Shown: piece after piece, positions 1 to 10,870 of the stretch
How the letters are laid out: each line of letters begins with the position of its first letter
Position numbering within the stretch: position 1 is the stretch's first letter
DNA from: Dryomyza anilis
Lineage: Eukaryota > Arthropoda > Insecta > Diptera > Dryomyzidae
Direction: 5' to 3'
Assembly: GCA_951804985.1 (NCBI GenBank)
Contig: OX638132.1
Span: 104,398,026-104,462,025, forward strand
DNA length: 64,000 bases
Notes under the pieces: generated by a model
Seen by the model: only the letters and a program-made list of their open reading frames with translations
The model's database searches: none
Told to the model about the DNA's origin: nothing
Translations under genes and position numbers: made by a program

Positions 1-1471
1 GCACTAAACTCTGCTTCGTGTTACGTGTTTCTTGTAAGCCTGCCCGATTACAAGAGCGCCAAGATTGCTATCGCTTTAGCAACAGCAGGAAACAACAGGC
101 AACTACAACAAAATCAACAACAAAACTACTACACTTTTGTAGATGTCTATATATGTGTGCCTGTGTGTGTGAGTGTGTGCGAATTTGTGTTTGTATGTTG
201 TGCGCCGTGTATGATGATGTATGACCGGCGGCGCAGCGCGTATGGTGTGAAAATTTGTTTTATTTTGTTGTGCGGCGCATAAATTTAAATGAATTCCAGG
301 GGCAGCAGAAAACTGTGCGATACTGAATTTTATTTGCACTTCGGGACGACGTTTAATGCTTAGTTTCGAATTTTTTCAACATTAAACGAATGGCTACAAT
401 TGGCACTTAAATGCGTGAGAATAAATCAAACAAATATTAAATGTTACTCATATGATGTACGGTGAACCAAATGATGCAATTTTTGAACAAAATTAAACTT
501 TATTGAATTTTCAATAAATTTTTCACTATTATATAAGTAAGAGACCCACTAAGAATATTCAGCAACTATTTTCCCAATATCATCAATAGTTTAAGAGATA
601 TAAGTGTGCAAAGGTAGGACAAAAATAGCATTCCATACATTAAATTATGAATGTACATATGGAACATAACTAAATTATCCTTGCATATCCTCTGAAACCC
701 TTAAAATGGTATTTAGTCTTTTACAAAAAAAAAACACCATTTAAAGAAGAAATTGAGCATCTGGTTTGCTTCGGTTTACAATAAAGTTAAATACTACCAT
801 TTTCATTAGACATTTTATTATTAAACATAAACGCACTATTCAAAGTTTATATTTGTGGCAATCAGCACTTACTGTGCTAAAAATACTTTAATATTTTTGT
901 TTTAATTTTTTAAGTATTCCGTTTTTAGAAATTTTATTTGTCAATATTTTTAAAATGAATTTTCATTCGCTTTATTTTATTCGCTTTATTTTATTCACAA
1001 ATAAAAGTTTAATCTTTTTGTAAAAATTATATTTTATTTAAACACGATAAAGCGATATATTTATAAAAATTATAATAATAATAAAAAATTTAAAATATGA
1101 AAGTTCCGTAAAAATTTCCTTTTAATAATTACAATTTTCATGTTTATAATTTGATATCAATTAAACCCTGCAATATCCTTCATTTTCTTATTTCGGATCA
1201 ATACAATATTTCTGAAAAAAAACAACAATTTGATATTCACTCCAGATTTTGAGAAATAACATGACAAAAACTGCCCTTTTTATTCTAATTTTACATATTT
1301 TTTTTTTGTAAATTTATTCCAAGGCATGCAATATCCTTCATTACACTAACTTATTACTTATACACTGAACAAAAGAAAAGTGTAATAAAAAATATTATGT
1401 AAATTAAAGAAAATAGAACAAATAGATAAAATGTATGCTGTTAATCGAAATGAAGGTTTTACATTTTTGTT
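1..1471. other. AT-rich non-coding DNA, no gene
   Basis: The first 350 bases are less AT-biased and contain CAACAA runs and a TG/GTGT microsatellite (about 150-205), typical of fly non-coding DNA. The rest is AT-rich with homopolymer runs. The small open frames at the start are interrupted, lack splice context and resemble nothing I recognise. Two phrases recur near 1150-1180 and 1318-1345 (both 'gcaatatccttcatt'), a minor direct repeat. Confidence 0.6.
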
Positions 1472-1473
1472 TA

Positions 1474-2699
1474 GGGGTTTTTCAAATGGGTTTTTCAAAT
1501 GGGACGCTAGAAAAGTAGAGCGACAGGGACAGCAAACGACGTCATATTTCTTGCCGCTCTTTTGACATTTCTCTTTGCCAACAACGAGTCGAAATTATTA
1601 AAATTTACTACCGAAATTCAGAGTCAGTGGCCTCAAGAGCGCTACGTCCAATTTATGGTCGTCATAATCGTCCTAGCAGATCAACAATTGAGCGTCTAGT
1701 GGAAAAATTTGAATCCACAGGCACAGTACAAAATGTTCCCGTGCCAGTGAGACAAAGAAGTGCCCGTAGTGTCGAGAATATTGCTGCCGCTGAGGCTTCA
1801 GTTGAAGAAAGCCCAAATGTGTCTCTCACACGTCGTTCTCAAGCGTTGGGCATCTCTGTGACGTCCTTGTTGCGAATTTTGCGAAAAGATCTTGGCCTAC
1901 ATTCTTACAAAATCAAATTGACGCAAGAACTGAAGCCGCTTGACCACCAGAAGCGTCGTATATTCGTGAATTGGGCTGAGCAACAACTTGAAAATGATTC
2001 GGATTTTCATCGAAAAATCATCTTCAGCGATGAGGCTCATTTCTGGCTGAATGGCTTCGCCAATAAACAAAATATGCGTTATTTGTCAGACAGCAATCCA
2101 CACGTGCTCCGTGAATCATCATTGCATCCCGAAAAAATTACGGTTTGGCGGCGTCATTGGGCCGTACTTCTTCCGTGATCAAGACCGGCACGTTACTGTG
2201 AATGGGAATCGCTACCGTTCAATGGTAACCGAATATTTTTGGCCCCAATTGGATGATATGGACTTGGAGGACATGTGGTTCCAACAGGACGGCGTCTCAA
2301 GCCACACAGCGAATGCCACAATCAATTTATTGGAAACCAAGTTTAGCGAAAGTGCTATCTCACGAAATGGTCCTCGTGAGATAGATAGCACGCCTCGGTC
2401 GTGCGATTTGACGCCGTTAGACTATTTCCTGTGGGGCTATGTCAAGTCTATGGTCTATGCCAACATGCCAGCGACGATTGATGAACTTCGTACGAATATC
2501 GAACGTGAAATTGCAGCAGTATCGGCCGATTTATGCTTGAAAACCGTCGAAAATTGGGTTCAGCGTCTGGACTTCTGCAAGCGTGCCCGTGGTGGCCATA
2601 CACAATGGCATCGAACGTACTTTTACAGGAATAAAGAATTTCATTGATATCCAAAACCGTTTTTGTTTTATTTTGTAGCGCTCTTATTGAAAAATCCTT
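1474..2699 (+). mobile_element. rosa-type mariner (DD41D group) transposon, degenerate near-full copy
   Basis: Class II IS630/Tc1/mariner element carrying a broken transposase. The right end reads, on the other strand, AAGGATTTTTCAATAAG, the same terminus as the MITEs at 12521, 22057 and 62164; the left end is GGGGTTTTTCAAATGGG. Both sides are flanked by TA (1472-1473 and 2700-2701), the Tc1/mariner target duplication. Against the MITE arms, this copy has lost about 40 bp of 5' leader including the transposase start codon, probably by deletion between TTGCCA/GCCA microhomologies. It sits at the edge of a T-rich array. The group assignment rests on recall of rosa proteins plus catalytic spacing. 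Confidence 0.85.
1585..2647 (+). pseudogene. rosa/mariner transposase pseudogene
   Basis: Would encode a DDD transposase that cuts and reinserts the element at TA sites. Readable protein starts in mid-frame (QQRVEIIKIYY, from about 1585) because the start codon is deleted. An N-terminal helix-turn-helix region (RPSRSTIERLVEKF) is followed by the catalytic core: first Asp in IIFSDEAHFW (codon 2029-2031), second in WFQQDGVSSH (2288-2290), third in DLTPLDYFLWG (2420-2422). The second-third spacing is 43 residues; the rosa group has 41, and a local sequence replacement at about 2370-2393 accounts for the change. A small deletion near 2150 (KITVW joined to GGVIGPYFF) shifts the frame, so the gene lies in two frames, stop at 2645. 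It is inactive. Continuous homology across the frameshift makes the family call secure. Confidence 0.88.
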
Positions 2700-2946
2700 T
2701 ATTAGTTTTTACTATTAATTTTGAGTTTTTATATTTCTTTTTGCTATTGCCTTTTTTTTTCTAATTTTTGATTTTAGATTCTACATTTTGCGTATGTTTT
2801 GCTTCTGTTTTTTTTATTTGTGCTGTTATGTCTTTTTCTTGATTTTATTCTTGAGTTTAATGTTGAGCTTGACTTTGTGTTTTTAAATATATTTTGGTTT
2901 TTGTTTTTTTTTTTCGTTTGATTTTGTTTTTACTTTTGTTTTTACT
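2700..2946. repeat. T-rich degenerate array, left part
   Basis: Runs of T broken by G, C or A (TTTTTGTTTTT, TTTTGATTTT), the same low-complexity family as at 3816-4155, 15520-15700, 34290-36560 and, on the other strand, 54800-56500. The array is interrupted by the hAT-like element at 2947 and resumes after it. Confidence 0.7.
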
Positions 2947-3823
2947 CAAGGTGTATTAAGGAAGGTGAGGAAAATTTGGAGAGGCTATAAATTTTAGCGT
3001 AATTCTGTACACATATTTCAAATTAAAAACATTTTCTGTATACAAAAGTCATTGCGATATTTGTTTTTATTTATGTTTTCTGTATATTAGAGTCAATTTA
3101 TTTGTTTTTGTTTATATTTGAAATTATTTTTTTTTCTGATTTGCTTTTATAAAATAATTTAAATGACATAAAGTTTGTATACAAACTATATTTTGACCAA
3201 TTTTGATTATATTTTTTAAAACAGATAACAAGGACAATAAGGGACACTCATACCATTCGCACGAGGATGTACCCCTGTGTACAAATGTGTTAGATCGGTT
3301 ATGCGGAGTTTCAATAACACATGGTCGCAATTTCTTAAAATCCATTCTCCTCGTGCAAATGTACAAGGGTACTTGATTAGCAAATCTTTAACAAGCTCGA
3401 ATTGATCATTTTATGTACATTTTATATGAGGTATTTGAACATAAGTGGTCGGATCATAGGTCACAATGGACCGATCTCGCCAATTTTTTCTCACGTACAG
3501 CGTAGGTATATTAGTAATCTAAGTTATAAGTTTCATTTATCTAGCTCTTCAATTTTAAAAGTAGTAGGGATTTCAACAGACAGACAGACAGACAGACAGA
3601 CGGACAGACAGACTGACAGACGGACAGACGGACATCGCTAAATCGACTCAGGAGGTCATGCTGATTAAGAATATATATACTTTTCCATACCGGAGATGCT
3701 TCCTTCTGGGTGTTACAAACGGCGTACCAAACTGAATATACCCTTTCACTCTTAGTGTAGGGTATAAAAATGAGATGAGTTTTTATACTTTCCTCACCTT
3801 ATTAAATATACCTTGTTTTTACT
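2939..3823. mobile_element. non-autonomous hAT-like element with 8-bp target duplication
   Basis: Element 2947-3815 (869 bp). Its ends are imperfect inverted repeats: CAAGGTGTATTAAGGAAGGT on the left and, read from the other strand on the right, CAAGGTATATTTAATAAGGT, both continuing GAGGAAA. It is flanked by identical 8-bp copies of TTTTTACT (2939-2946 and 3816-3823). An 8-bp duplication with CA-starting terminal repeats fits hAT (P and some other superfamilies also make 8 bp). There is no transposase. The interior right half is a mini-me core. The insertion splits a T-rich array. Confidence 0.72.
3390..3772 (-). mobile_element. mini-me/DINE-1-like core, copy a
   Basis: Read on the minus strand: TTTTATACCCTACACTAAGA, an inverted AGGGTATA shortly after, a conserved body (CCAGAAGGAAGCATCTCCGG, then TATATATTCTTAATCAGCAT), then a (GTCT/GTCC)n microsatellite (on the plus strand CAGACAGACAGACGGACAGA at 3580-3635). 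TATACCC ends plus a (GTCY)n tract are the hallmark of dipteran mini-me/DINE-1 non-autonomous elements (Helitron-like in recent views). Homologous to copies at 17449, 33533, 41297 and 47868. Confidence 0.7.
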
Positions 3824-4155
3824 TATCTTTTTATTTTTTTTTTGTTAATTTTTTTGATTTACTTTTGTTTTTCTTCTGTTTTTTGTTTTTGTGTTGTGGT
3901 TTTTGTATTTACAATTATTTCTGTTTTTGTGTGTTTTTTAGCTTTTTAACTATTATTTTTGTGTTTTTCATTGGAGTTTCTTTTTATTTTATTTTATTTT
4001 ATTTAGGTGTTTTTGTTTCTGTTTTTTTGTATATTTGCTTTTGTTTCTGTTTTTGTGATTTTGCTTTTCTTTGTGTGTTCTTGCTTTTGCTTTGGGTTAT
4101 ATTTTTGAGTTTTGGCTTTTGTTTTTGTGTTTTTGTTTTAGTGTTTTGGTTTTGA
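3816..4155. repeat. T-rich degenerate array, right part
   Basis: Continuation of the array at 2700-2946 after the hAT-like insertion. Units such as TTTTTGTGTTTTTT and TTTGCTTTTG recur without strict period. The 126-residue F/L/V/C-rich open frame over it is a composition artefact. Confidence 0.7.
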
Positions 4156-5314
4156 TTTTGATTTCTCGAAAATATCGAATAAAAACAATTTTATTTGGGC
4201 AACAATAAATTTGCATATAAAATTAAATTTTTGATTATTTTTTTTTTGATTATTCAACCAAATTATTTTTTTTTTGTTAAATGTGTGTGTTTTTTTAAAC
4301 TATTAAAACGTGTCATAAAATATTTTTTTTTGTTATTTAAAAATAAGAAGAAATTAGAATCCTTTTTGTTAATATTTTTTCGAACAGTTAAAACAAAATT
4401 ATTGTTAAATTTTTTTTTTTCTTAAAAAAAAATAATTTGAAAAATAAATATTCTAAAAATTACAGAATAAAAATGTTGAATTCAAATTCTAGAATGATTT
4501 TGCTCGGAAGTTGAGTAAATTAAATTGTTTTAGTATTAAAAGCAGCCGTATTTATTTTGATTTAATATGGTATTTTGGATATTTTTAGTAAAGGAAATTA
4601 AACGCTGAATTAATTTAAATAAGATGTATTTATTTTTATTTAGTTAGAAATCAGACTTTTAAAATGCTATCACGCATACGTCATGCGTACAATCCGAACT
4701 AAGCGTGGCTCATAAATACATATTAACTAAAATAATTACTGCGATGTTAATTAATTTTAAAATTATTGAAAATAACAACGTCTTCACTCTCTGTGTGCGC
4801 GTTGTAAGTAAATTTTAATGAATGTCACTCATACGTCATGTCGGTCGTTGTCTTTGCTTTTGCTCATTTTTTCCGTTTTTCACAGCACCTTCAGCTCAGT
4901 TACAACGTGTGGCAAAGATGCATAGTGAAAAGCAACAAAAAAATAGGAAAAAACTTAATTAGAACAAAAATGCAAATTGCGACTGAGAGCAGCAGAAATA
5001 GGCCAAGAATTTGACAAAAAAGCAAAAGAACAATAAGAGCAACAACAATCAGAACAAGAAGAACTACAAGGACCCTAACGACAACAAATATCACAACAAT
5101 GTCAAACTCATTAGTGTAAATACAGCTGTTGAGAATGCAAAGAAAGCAACGCCAACTAGAGCCGAAGCAAAGCAGAGCCAAAGCAAAAGAGCGAAACAGA
5201 GCAGAGCTCCACAAAAAAGCGCTGCGAAATATCCCCCAATGAAAGAACTCCCCCAATGAAATAGCATAAATAGGATATTTTTAAAATGAAATAAACACCA
5301 AACGTTAAAAATAA
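4156..5314. other. AT-rich DNA with a CAA/AGC-rich island, no gene
   Basis: 4156-4790 is very AT-rich. About 4780-5280 is more complex: CACGCATACGTCATGCG near 4672 and similar ATACGTCATG near 4830 are repeated CRE-like TACGTCA words; 4925-5230 is an A-rich AACAACAA/AAAGCAAAAG purine tract. The lysine/asparagine-rich frame there is low complexity and not a credible protein. Confidence 0.5.
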
Positions 5315-5760
5315 CACAGTGCGACACTAAATTTAGTGACGGAGATTTGGCATTTTTTTTTAGAATCCTTGAGTGACCTGACGAAATTTCACCAAACAAA
5401 CATTCTATCACGTCAGGTTTACGAGATATATGACCATAAAGGTCCTAAAGTGACCGCAATATTACCGTTGGTTTATTGAGAAAACTGTAGAAGTTATGGA
5501 TTTCTTGTCTGATATCCAAATGTAGACACTATCCAAGGCTTCATATCTGTAGTACATATTATATTTCTATATCGTCCTTTTAATACCAATATTAATGATT
5601 TTTAAAAGATCAATCAATATTGGTCACTTTAGGACCTTTATGGTCATATATCTCGTAAACCTGACGTGATAGGGCATAAGTTTCTTATGCCCTGAAATTT
5701 CTTCAGGTTTCTCAAGCACTATATAAAATTGTGAAATCTCTGGGCTTTTGCTGCACTGTG
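5315..5760. mobile_element. palindromic foldback MITE, 446 bp
   Basis: Begins CACAGTGC and ends GCACTGTG. The arms contain a perfect 49-bp inverted repeat (5407-5455 against 5622-5670; core ACGAGATATATGACCATAAA), plus weaker pairing outside. TAA lies directly outside both ends (5312-5314 and 5761-5763), which would fit a 3-bp TWA-type duplication (PIF/Harbinger) but is weak in AT-rich DNA. No coding capacity. Confidence 0.75.
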
Positions 5761-6045
5761 TAATTAATAGAAAGAAAGCTCAGTTTGGATCCCTTTCTCT
5801 TTTACCGATATCGGGCGAAAAAAGCAACCTACATGATAGAATTTTATTGAAGCGTTCTTTTTGAGTTTTCTTGGAATTTTTATAATCAGGAAATTCCACT
5901 TTTATAATAGAAAGATATTCGAAAAATGTCGACCAAAGAGTTTGTTCGAAAAAGATTAGAGGCATCGAACTTCTAGGAGACATGGCAAACTTCGTTAAAA
6001 AATTTGCTCTGGGTAACATATTTTTTATATATGTGCCTTTCACAT
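5761..6045. other. spacer between MITEs, no gene
   Basis: Mixed-composition sequence. The minus-strand 89-residue open frame here shows no recognisable motif. Confidence 0.4.
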
Positions 6046-6262
6046 ACACTCAGAAAAAAATCCTATTAAAATTAGTCAATGGCACAATTTTCGATTCAAT
6101 AGTATACAAAAAATAATTGTTTTCATATGAACTCAATTTAATAGTATTTAATAGTATTTTATAGTATTTAATGTTATTAACATATTAAAATAATAATTTA
6201 TCCTATCGAATAATTTTAATAGCAAAAAAACTATTGATTTTATAGTATATTTTGCTAAGTGT
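6046..6262. mobile_element. MITE with ACAC(T/C)-type ends, copy 1
   Basis: Left end ACACTCAGAAAAAAATCC, right end (other strand) ACACTTAGCAAAATATAC. The interior (ATAGTATACAAAAAATAATT, then a tract of ATAGTATTTAATAGTATTT) matches the reverse complement of 40085-40270, so this is a dispersed family with two copies here in opposite orientation. No coding capacity. Confidence 0.65.
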
Positions 6263-8243
6263 GGCATTTTAATATATATTAGGTGTTATTTCATTTGGTG
6301 CTTTATTTTGTAGCATCAGCATAAACAAAAACCTAAACTCAAATCATGTCCTTTGAGCATATCCTGTAATGCCTTAATGAGATTTAGCTGCACACACACA
6401 AACAAACGCACTTATTACAAATGGCTGCCACCAGGTGAAGGTTGTCAAAATTTTAAATTTTCATAATTCGCACCTCGTAGCGCGCGACAAGAAAACCAAC
6501 CAACAGCTTGGTTGTTGGCCAGCAATGGTATTTGGCCGACAACAGCAACTACAACAACAAAAACAAATGGCAACAATAAAAGCAAAAACAACGACAACAT
6601 TAGCAACATCAAAGAGCGCTGAAAAAGTGCGGCCGAGATGAAAAATGTCGTCAGCCTGGTTTTTGTGGCGCTGCCGACTGCGTCCAAATGGTGCGTAACA
6701 AATCAAAGCTTTGAATGCTGACAGAAGGATCAAGGATCAAGTAACAGCCAACAACTGCTTGTCATTGTTGCTGCTGCGTTTTATCATAATTCATATAAAT
6801 TTTTCACTTTAAACATCCTGCCAGCTGAATTCGGAGGCATTAAGGTGCAGTAAATCACACAAATGCACAACGGATACAACGAATGGCACACTAACAACTG
6901 CAACAAAAGTATCCTTAAAATGATATCCTTAAAATTCACTTTGGGCATTCGGTTGTATGTGTTGTCCGTCTGTGAATGTCAAGTCCACAGGACTTTGTCG
7001 TGTTTGCAGCAGTTGGTTTGCTGTTCTACTAATAGCCTTGCTATTCTAATATCCTTCTAACATCCTGCTGCTCCGCACAGATATTCAATGTTATCCGGAT
7101 GCAATTACTTTGCTGCCAACATGCATGAGGTTGGGAATACAGGTTGCTATTTAGTTAGTTGTCTATATTAGGATTTTATCTTTTTTATTTAAAGTTAATA
7201 CATATTTATTATAATTTAAACTAAATATATAAATCATTATTTTAAGTAATTCTGCATACATTTTAGTTTTAAACAGTATTATCCAACTTTTAAATGTTTT
7301 TGAAATTTTGGCTAAAGTTCTCTTCGTAGTTTATCGAAAATTTAATATGGTTTTTGAAAATTTATCCGAATTAAATATTTATCCTTATAATTATCATTTT
7401 ACAATAAGCCTGTGCTGCAAAATTCAAAAATTTTAGGGACAATTCTGAGAATTTGTGCGAAAACAGTTTTATTACAAAATGTTGTTAATGTTTCTGATTT
7501 GCATTTGAAATGCAAATTATATTATAAAAATATATTAATTTTTGGTCGAAAATTTAAAAAGTGTTGGATGTAATTCATAGCAGAGACATTTCTAAGCATC
7601 AATATGAAAAAAAGTTTTCCGATATCAATTCGTTTACGACGTTTAATTACATTTTAAATGCGCAAGTGAAATCAAATTTTAATTTAACAAATTTGAATTC
7701 ATTTTTAAAATCTCTCATAGTAGCCTTTCAAGTTGGAATAACTCCTTTAAATTAATTTAAATTGAAAAACTCAGCTACAAAATGCATCAATTTTAATTCA
7801 AATGTGCAACAAATAAATAATTTATTTTTAAATTATGAAAATATGATATGCACTTGCAATTCAAATGCAATAAAACAACGCAAACGAATTGATCCAAAAA
7901 AAACTGATATCGCACAAATTATCGGAATAATACCTAGTTTTACGTACACACAAAAAATTTCACCCACTACACAGATTTATCATATTGATAAATTTATTCA
8001 TTGAATTAAAATCGTATTTTTTAAATGTTTTTCATTTTCAATATTTTTTTAACATAAAATTTCAAACACAAATTTGTCTTAATTTACACATTTATGTAAT
8101 TATAAATCTTGAGGGATTTTTAATATTTAATTGCTAATTATTCCAAGCCTCCATTTCATCATACTAATGAAAAAGTGAACATCATATTGATGAATTTTGT
8201 CCATTAAACCATATTAATTTAAATATCATAAATCTTATAAGAA
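6263..8243. other. non-coding: complex island then AT-rich DNA
   Basis: 6380-7140 is a higher-complexity island (CAACAGCAACTACAACAACA near 6540, CAATGGTA, many CAACAA words) without a supported gene. 7140-8240 is AT-rich and featureless apart from short open frames of biased composition. Confidence 0.5.
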
Positions 8244-8407
8244 TTTTGTTTCTGTGTTTGTTTTTGCTTTTGTTGTTGAGTTTTTCAGTTTTTGTATTTT
8301 TGGTCTCCATTTACACATTTACGTATACGTAAATGTGTAAATGGAGACCAAAAATACAAAAACTGAAAAACTCAACAACAAAAGCAAAAACAAACACAGA
8401 AACAAAA
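8244..8407. repeat. perfect 164-bp zero-spacer palindrome
   Basis: 8244-8325 is the exact reverse complement of 8326-8407 (82-bp arms, no mismatch, no loop; centre ACGTA/TACGT at 8321-8330). The arms are the A-rich array sequence that opens composite element copy A (AAAAGCAAAAACAAACACAG on the right arm, its complement on the left). A perfect palindrome is either very recent or a foldback artefact of sequencing/assembly. Confidence 0.9.
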
Positions 8408-8936
8408 GTAAAAGCACAAAACTTAAGCAATAACTCAAAAACAACAGAAAAATCAAAAAAGGATAGAAAACAAAATCAACCACACTAAAATTCACCACAC
8501 TAAATTTAACCACACTTAAACTCACCATACTAAAATTCACCACACAAAAACTCACCACACCTAAACTCACCACACTAAAATTCACCACACTCAAATTCAC
8601 CACACTAAAACTCACCACACTAAAACTCACCACACTAAAACTCACCACACTAAAACTCACCACACCAAAATTCAGCACACTAAAATTTTCCACACTAAAA
8701 TTCACTACACTCAAATTCAACACACTAAAATTTACCACACTGAAACTCACCACACCAAAATTCACAACACCAAAATTCACCACACCGAATCTCACCACAC
8801 TAAAACTTCTACTGTGAAGAACTCTACGGGGAAGCACAGTTTGAGAAAAGTTGTTTTAGCGGAGAACTAGTTTGGTTATGGTTACTACATTTATAAAACC
8901 AATAAAAAAAGTCCACAGCGAAGCACGGGTCCCTGA
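8326..8936 (+). mobile_element. composite minisatellite-bearing element, copy A (Helitron-like end)
   Basis: In order: A-rich array (8326-8470), a 15-bp minisatellite (8477-8810), a short GAAGAACTCTACGGGGAAG segment, then a terminus shared with copy B, TTATAAAACCAATAAAAAAAG then CAGCGAAGCACGGGTCCCTGA, followed by T. The copies at 14567-15765 (inverted) and 54590-56500 share parts of this order. The CTGA|T end fits the Helitron CTRR|T rule, but I see no convincing 3' hairpin, so the superfamily is inferred. Confidence 0.5.
8477..8810. repeat. 15-bp minisatellite array (ACTCACCACACTAAA)
   Basis: About 22 units of 15 bp, variants ATTCACCACACTAAA and ACTCACCACACCAAA. The unit is a multiple of three and stop-free in several frames, which creates the long repetitive open frame on the minus strand; it is not a gene. 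Same monomer as 14878-15360, opposite strand. Confidence 0.9.
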
Positions 8937-10439
8937 TATAAATACATAAGAATTTCATACTGAAGTCTGTGTGAGTTAGTATTCTGATTATCCTGATTTG
9001 ATACTGAATCAGTATAAATTAGATGTATCCATTTGATTATTTGTCTTCCTCTTTTCTCATCATTTTTCTCATCTTTTTTCTCATAATGTTTTTTTCATCT
9101 AATTTTATTTGAAAACAGTTAAATGGAAAATGAATATAGTTATCCTGTAGTTAATACAAACTCCTCTTCTAGATTTGTGTATCCTTGATTTTTGCAAGAA
9201 TTTTTTTTATGATGTATCTTATATCTTCGGTGATACTGCACAACCGCTTATCTACATTTTCGAATACCTCTTACTAAATGAATATTACAGAAGAGAAAAA
9301 ACTATTTTCAGTCTCAATTCTGCAATTACTTCATACAAAATTATGTATGTCATAACTTATCATGGTTTTTTTCTAATTTATCCGATTAACATATCATTAA
9401 AAACCCGATTTTAACGCAAAATTAGGCGTAATTTTCATATGCAGTATCACCGACGATATGAAAAATGTTTATTCGAATTATTATCCTGGAATTAATAAAA
9501 TATACTTTTCAAGTTTTACGACTTTTGTTTAATGATTTTCTGTTGTAATTTTATGATATGAAAAATGGCTAAAAGTATTATCCTGTAAATAATTAAAAAA
9601 TATTTTCGAAATTGCAACGTCTTTTTTCTAAGTGTTTCTGCAACAGCTGCTGCATCAAAGTGGCTACCAACGCATAACTGGCCGGTCCACAGTCGCATTC
9701 TTATCTTTGTTTGTGCCGCACTTGTCACGCGGTTGATCATTTATGTGGCGCTGTCTAAGCGGACGACATTTGTGTGGCCACTGGCAGATAGACAGACGGA
9801 CAGAAATCCTCACACAGCGCCAGACACTACGCATGTGTCTTCATAATTAAAACGTTTTCTTGTCTCCACAAGAACATTGCGCCTTTTGTTTGTGCCTGTC
9901 CTCATGCGGACGACGCATAGGATGCAAATGACTTGAACACACATAGACGTCTCTCTCTGTCTCACACTTGATCATACACGCGGCTGAACATTGTGCGTTA
10001 TGCAGCTGACGTGGTTCGTTTGTTTCTGACGAGACGGTCGCGTATATTTATAATGTTGTCAACACTGTGTCGTCACTTTGTATGTTGCTGACGAAGTGAG
10101 TTGAAATCCGACGACTTGCCAACCATAATTTCGCAATTAGGCACCATGGGTGGGTGACAGCAGCATATTGCATCATTTATGTATTTCTGGTTATTGCCAA
10201 AAATAAAAAATAAAAAATTTAAATGTCAAATAAATAAATCTCGTATTTATGTGATTTTGTTTTATATAATACAATTTTACACGTGTGATTGTGACATTTT
10301 CTGTATTTTTAAATATATGTCACTCATACCTCAAGGTGATTCGTTTTTTCAAATGTTCAATAAAATAAATATTTCACTTAAAATTCAAATTTTCACTATA
10401 AATTCCAACTTTAATATAAATAAAATTGTCCTCTAAAAA
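8937..10439. other. non-coding, with a complex island at 9.6-10.2 kb
   Basis: 8940-9600 is AT-rich. 9600-10170 is a higher-GC island with several ACGAC/GACGA words, a GACAGACGGACAG microsatellite at about 9790, an octamer ATGCAAAT (9922-9929) and a TATATTTATAA box-like string near 10040. Nothing supports an exon. It could be regulatory. Confidence 0.45.
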
Positions 10440-10870
10440 TTTAATTTTTCACTAAAAGTTAAAAAAATCATTTTTTTTATTTTTTTTTAGTAAAAGTTCA
10501 ATTTTACAGTAACAATTCAATTTTTCACTAAAAATTCTATTTTTCACTAAAAATTCAATTTTTCAATAAATATTCCATTTTTCACTAAAAATTCTATTTT
10601 TCACTAAAAATTCAATTTTTCACTATGAATTCAAATTTTTACTAAAAATTCAATTTTTCACTGCAAATTCAATTTTTCACTAAAAATAAAAAATCAGTTT
10701 TTCACTAAAAATTAAATTTTTCACTAAAAATTCTATTTTTTCACTAAAAATTCAATACTTCAGGAAAACCACAATTTTTTTTTTCATAAAAATTTAATTT
10801 TTCAATTAAAATTTAATATTTCAGTTAAATTTAATTTTCAATTATAATTTAATTTTTCACTAAAATCGCG
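10440..10870 (-). repeat. 19-bp satellite array, locus 1 (inverted)
   Basis: Degenerate tandem copies of TTTTTCACTAAAAATTCAA, the complement of the TTGAATTTTTAGTGAAAAA monomer at 44880, 51720 and 61060. Units are 16-19 bp with many indels, so it is older or less homogenised than the 51.7-kb locus. Confidence 0.8.

Noticed and set aside
3580..3640. CRISPR-like regular repeats (CAGACAGACAGA)
   Set aside because: A 4-bp (GTCY)n microsatellite inside a eukaryotic element; no spacers.
8321..8330. Hox-cluster microRNA iab-4 resemblance (ACGTATAC)
   Set aside because: Only the short ACGTATAC string matches; it is the centre of the A-rich palindrome and the rest of the microRNA is absent.
8319..8837. 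172-residue minus-strand open frame of FSVVNFSVV repeats
   Set aside because: Same 15-bp satellite plus the palindrome; no sign of a protein family.
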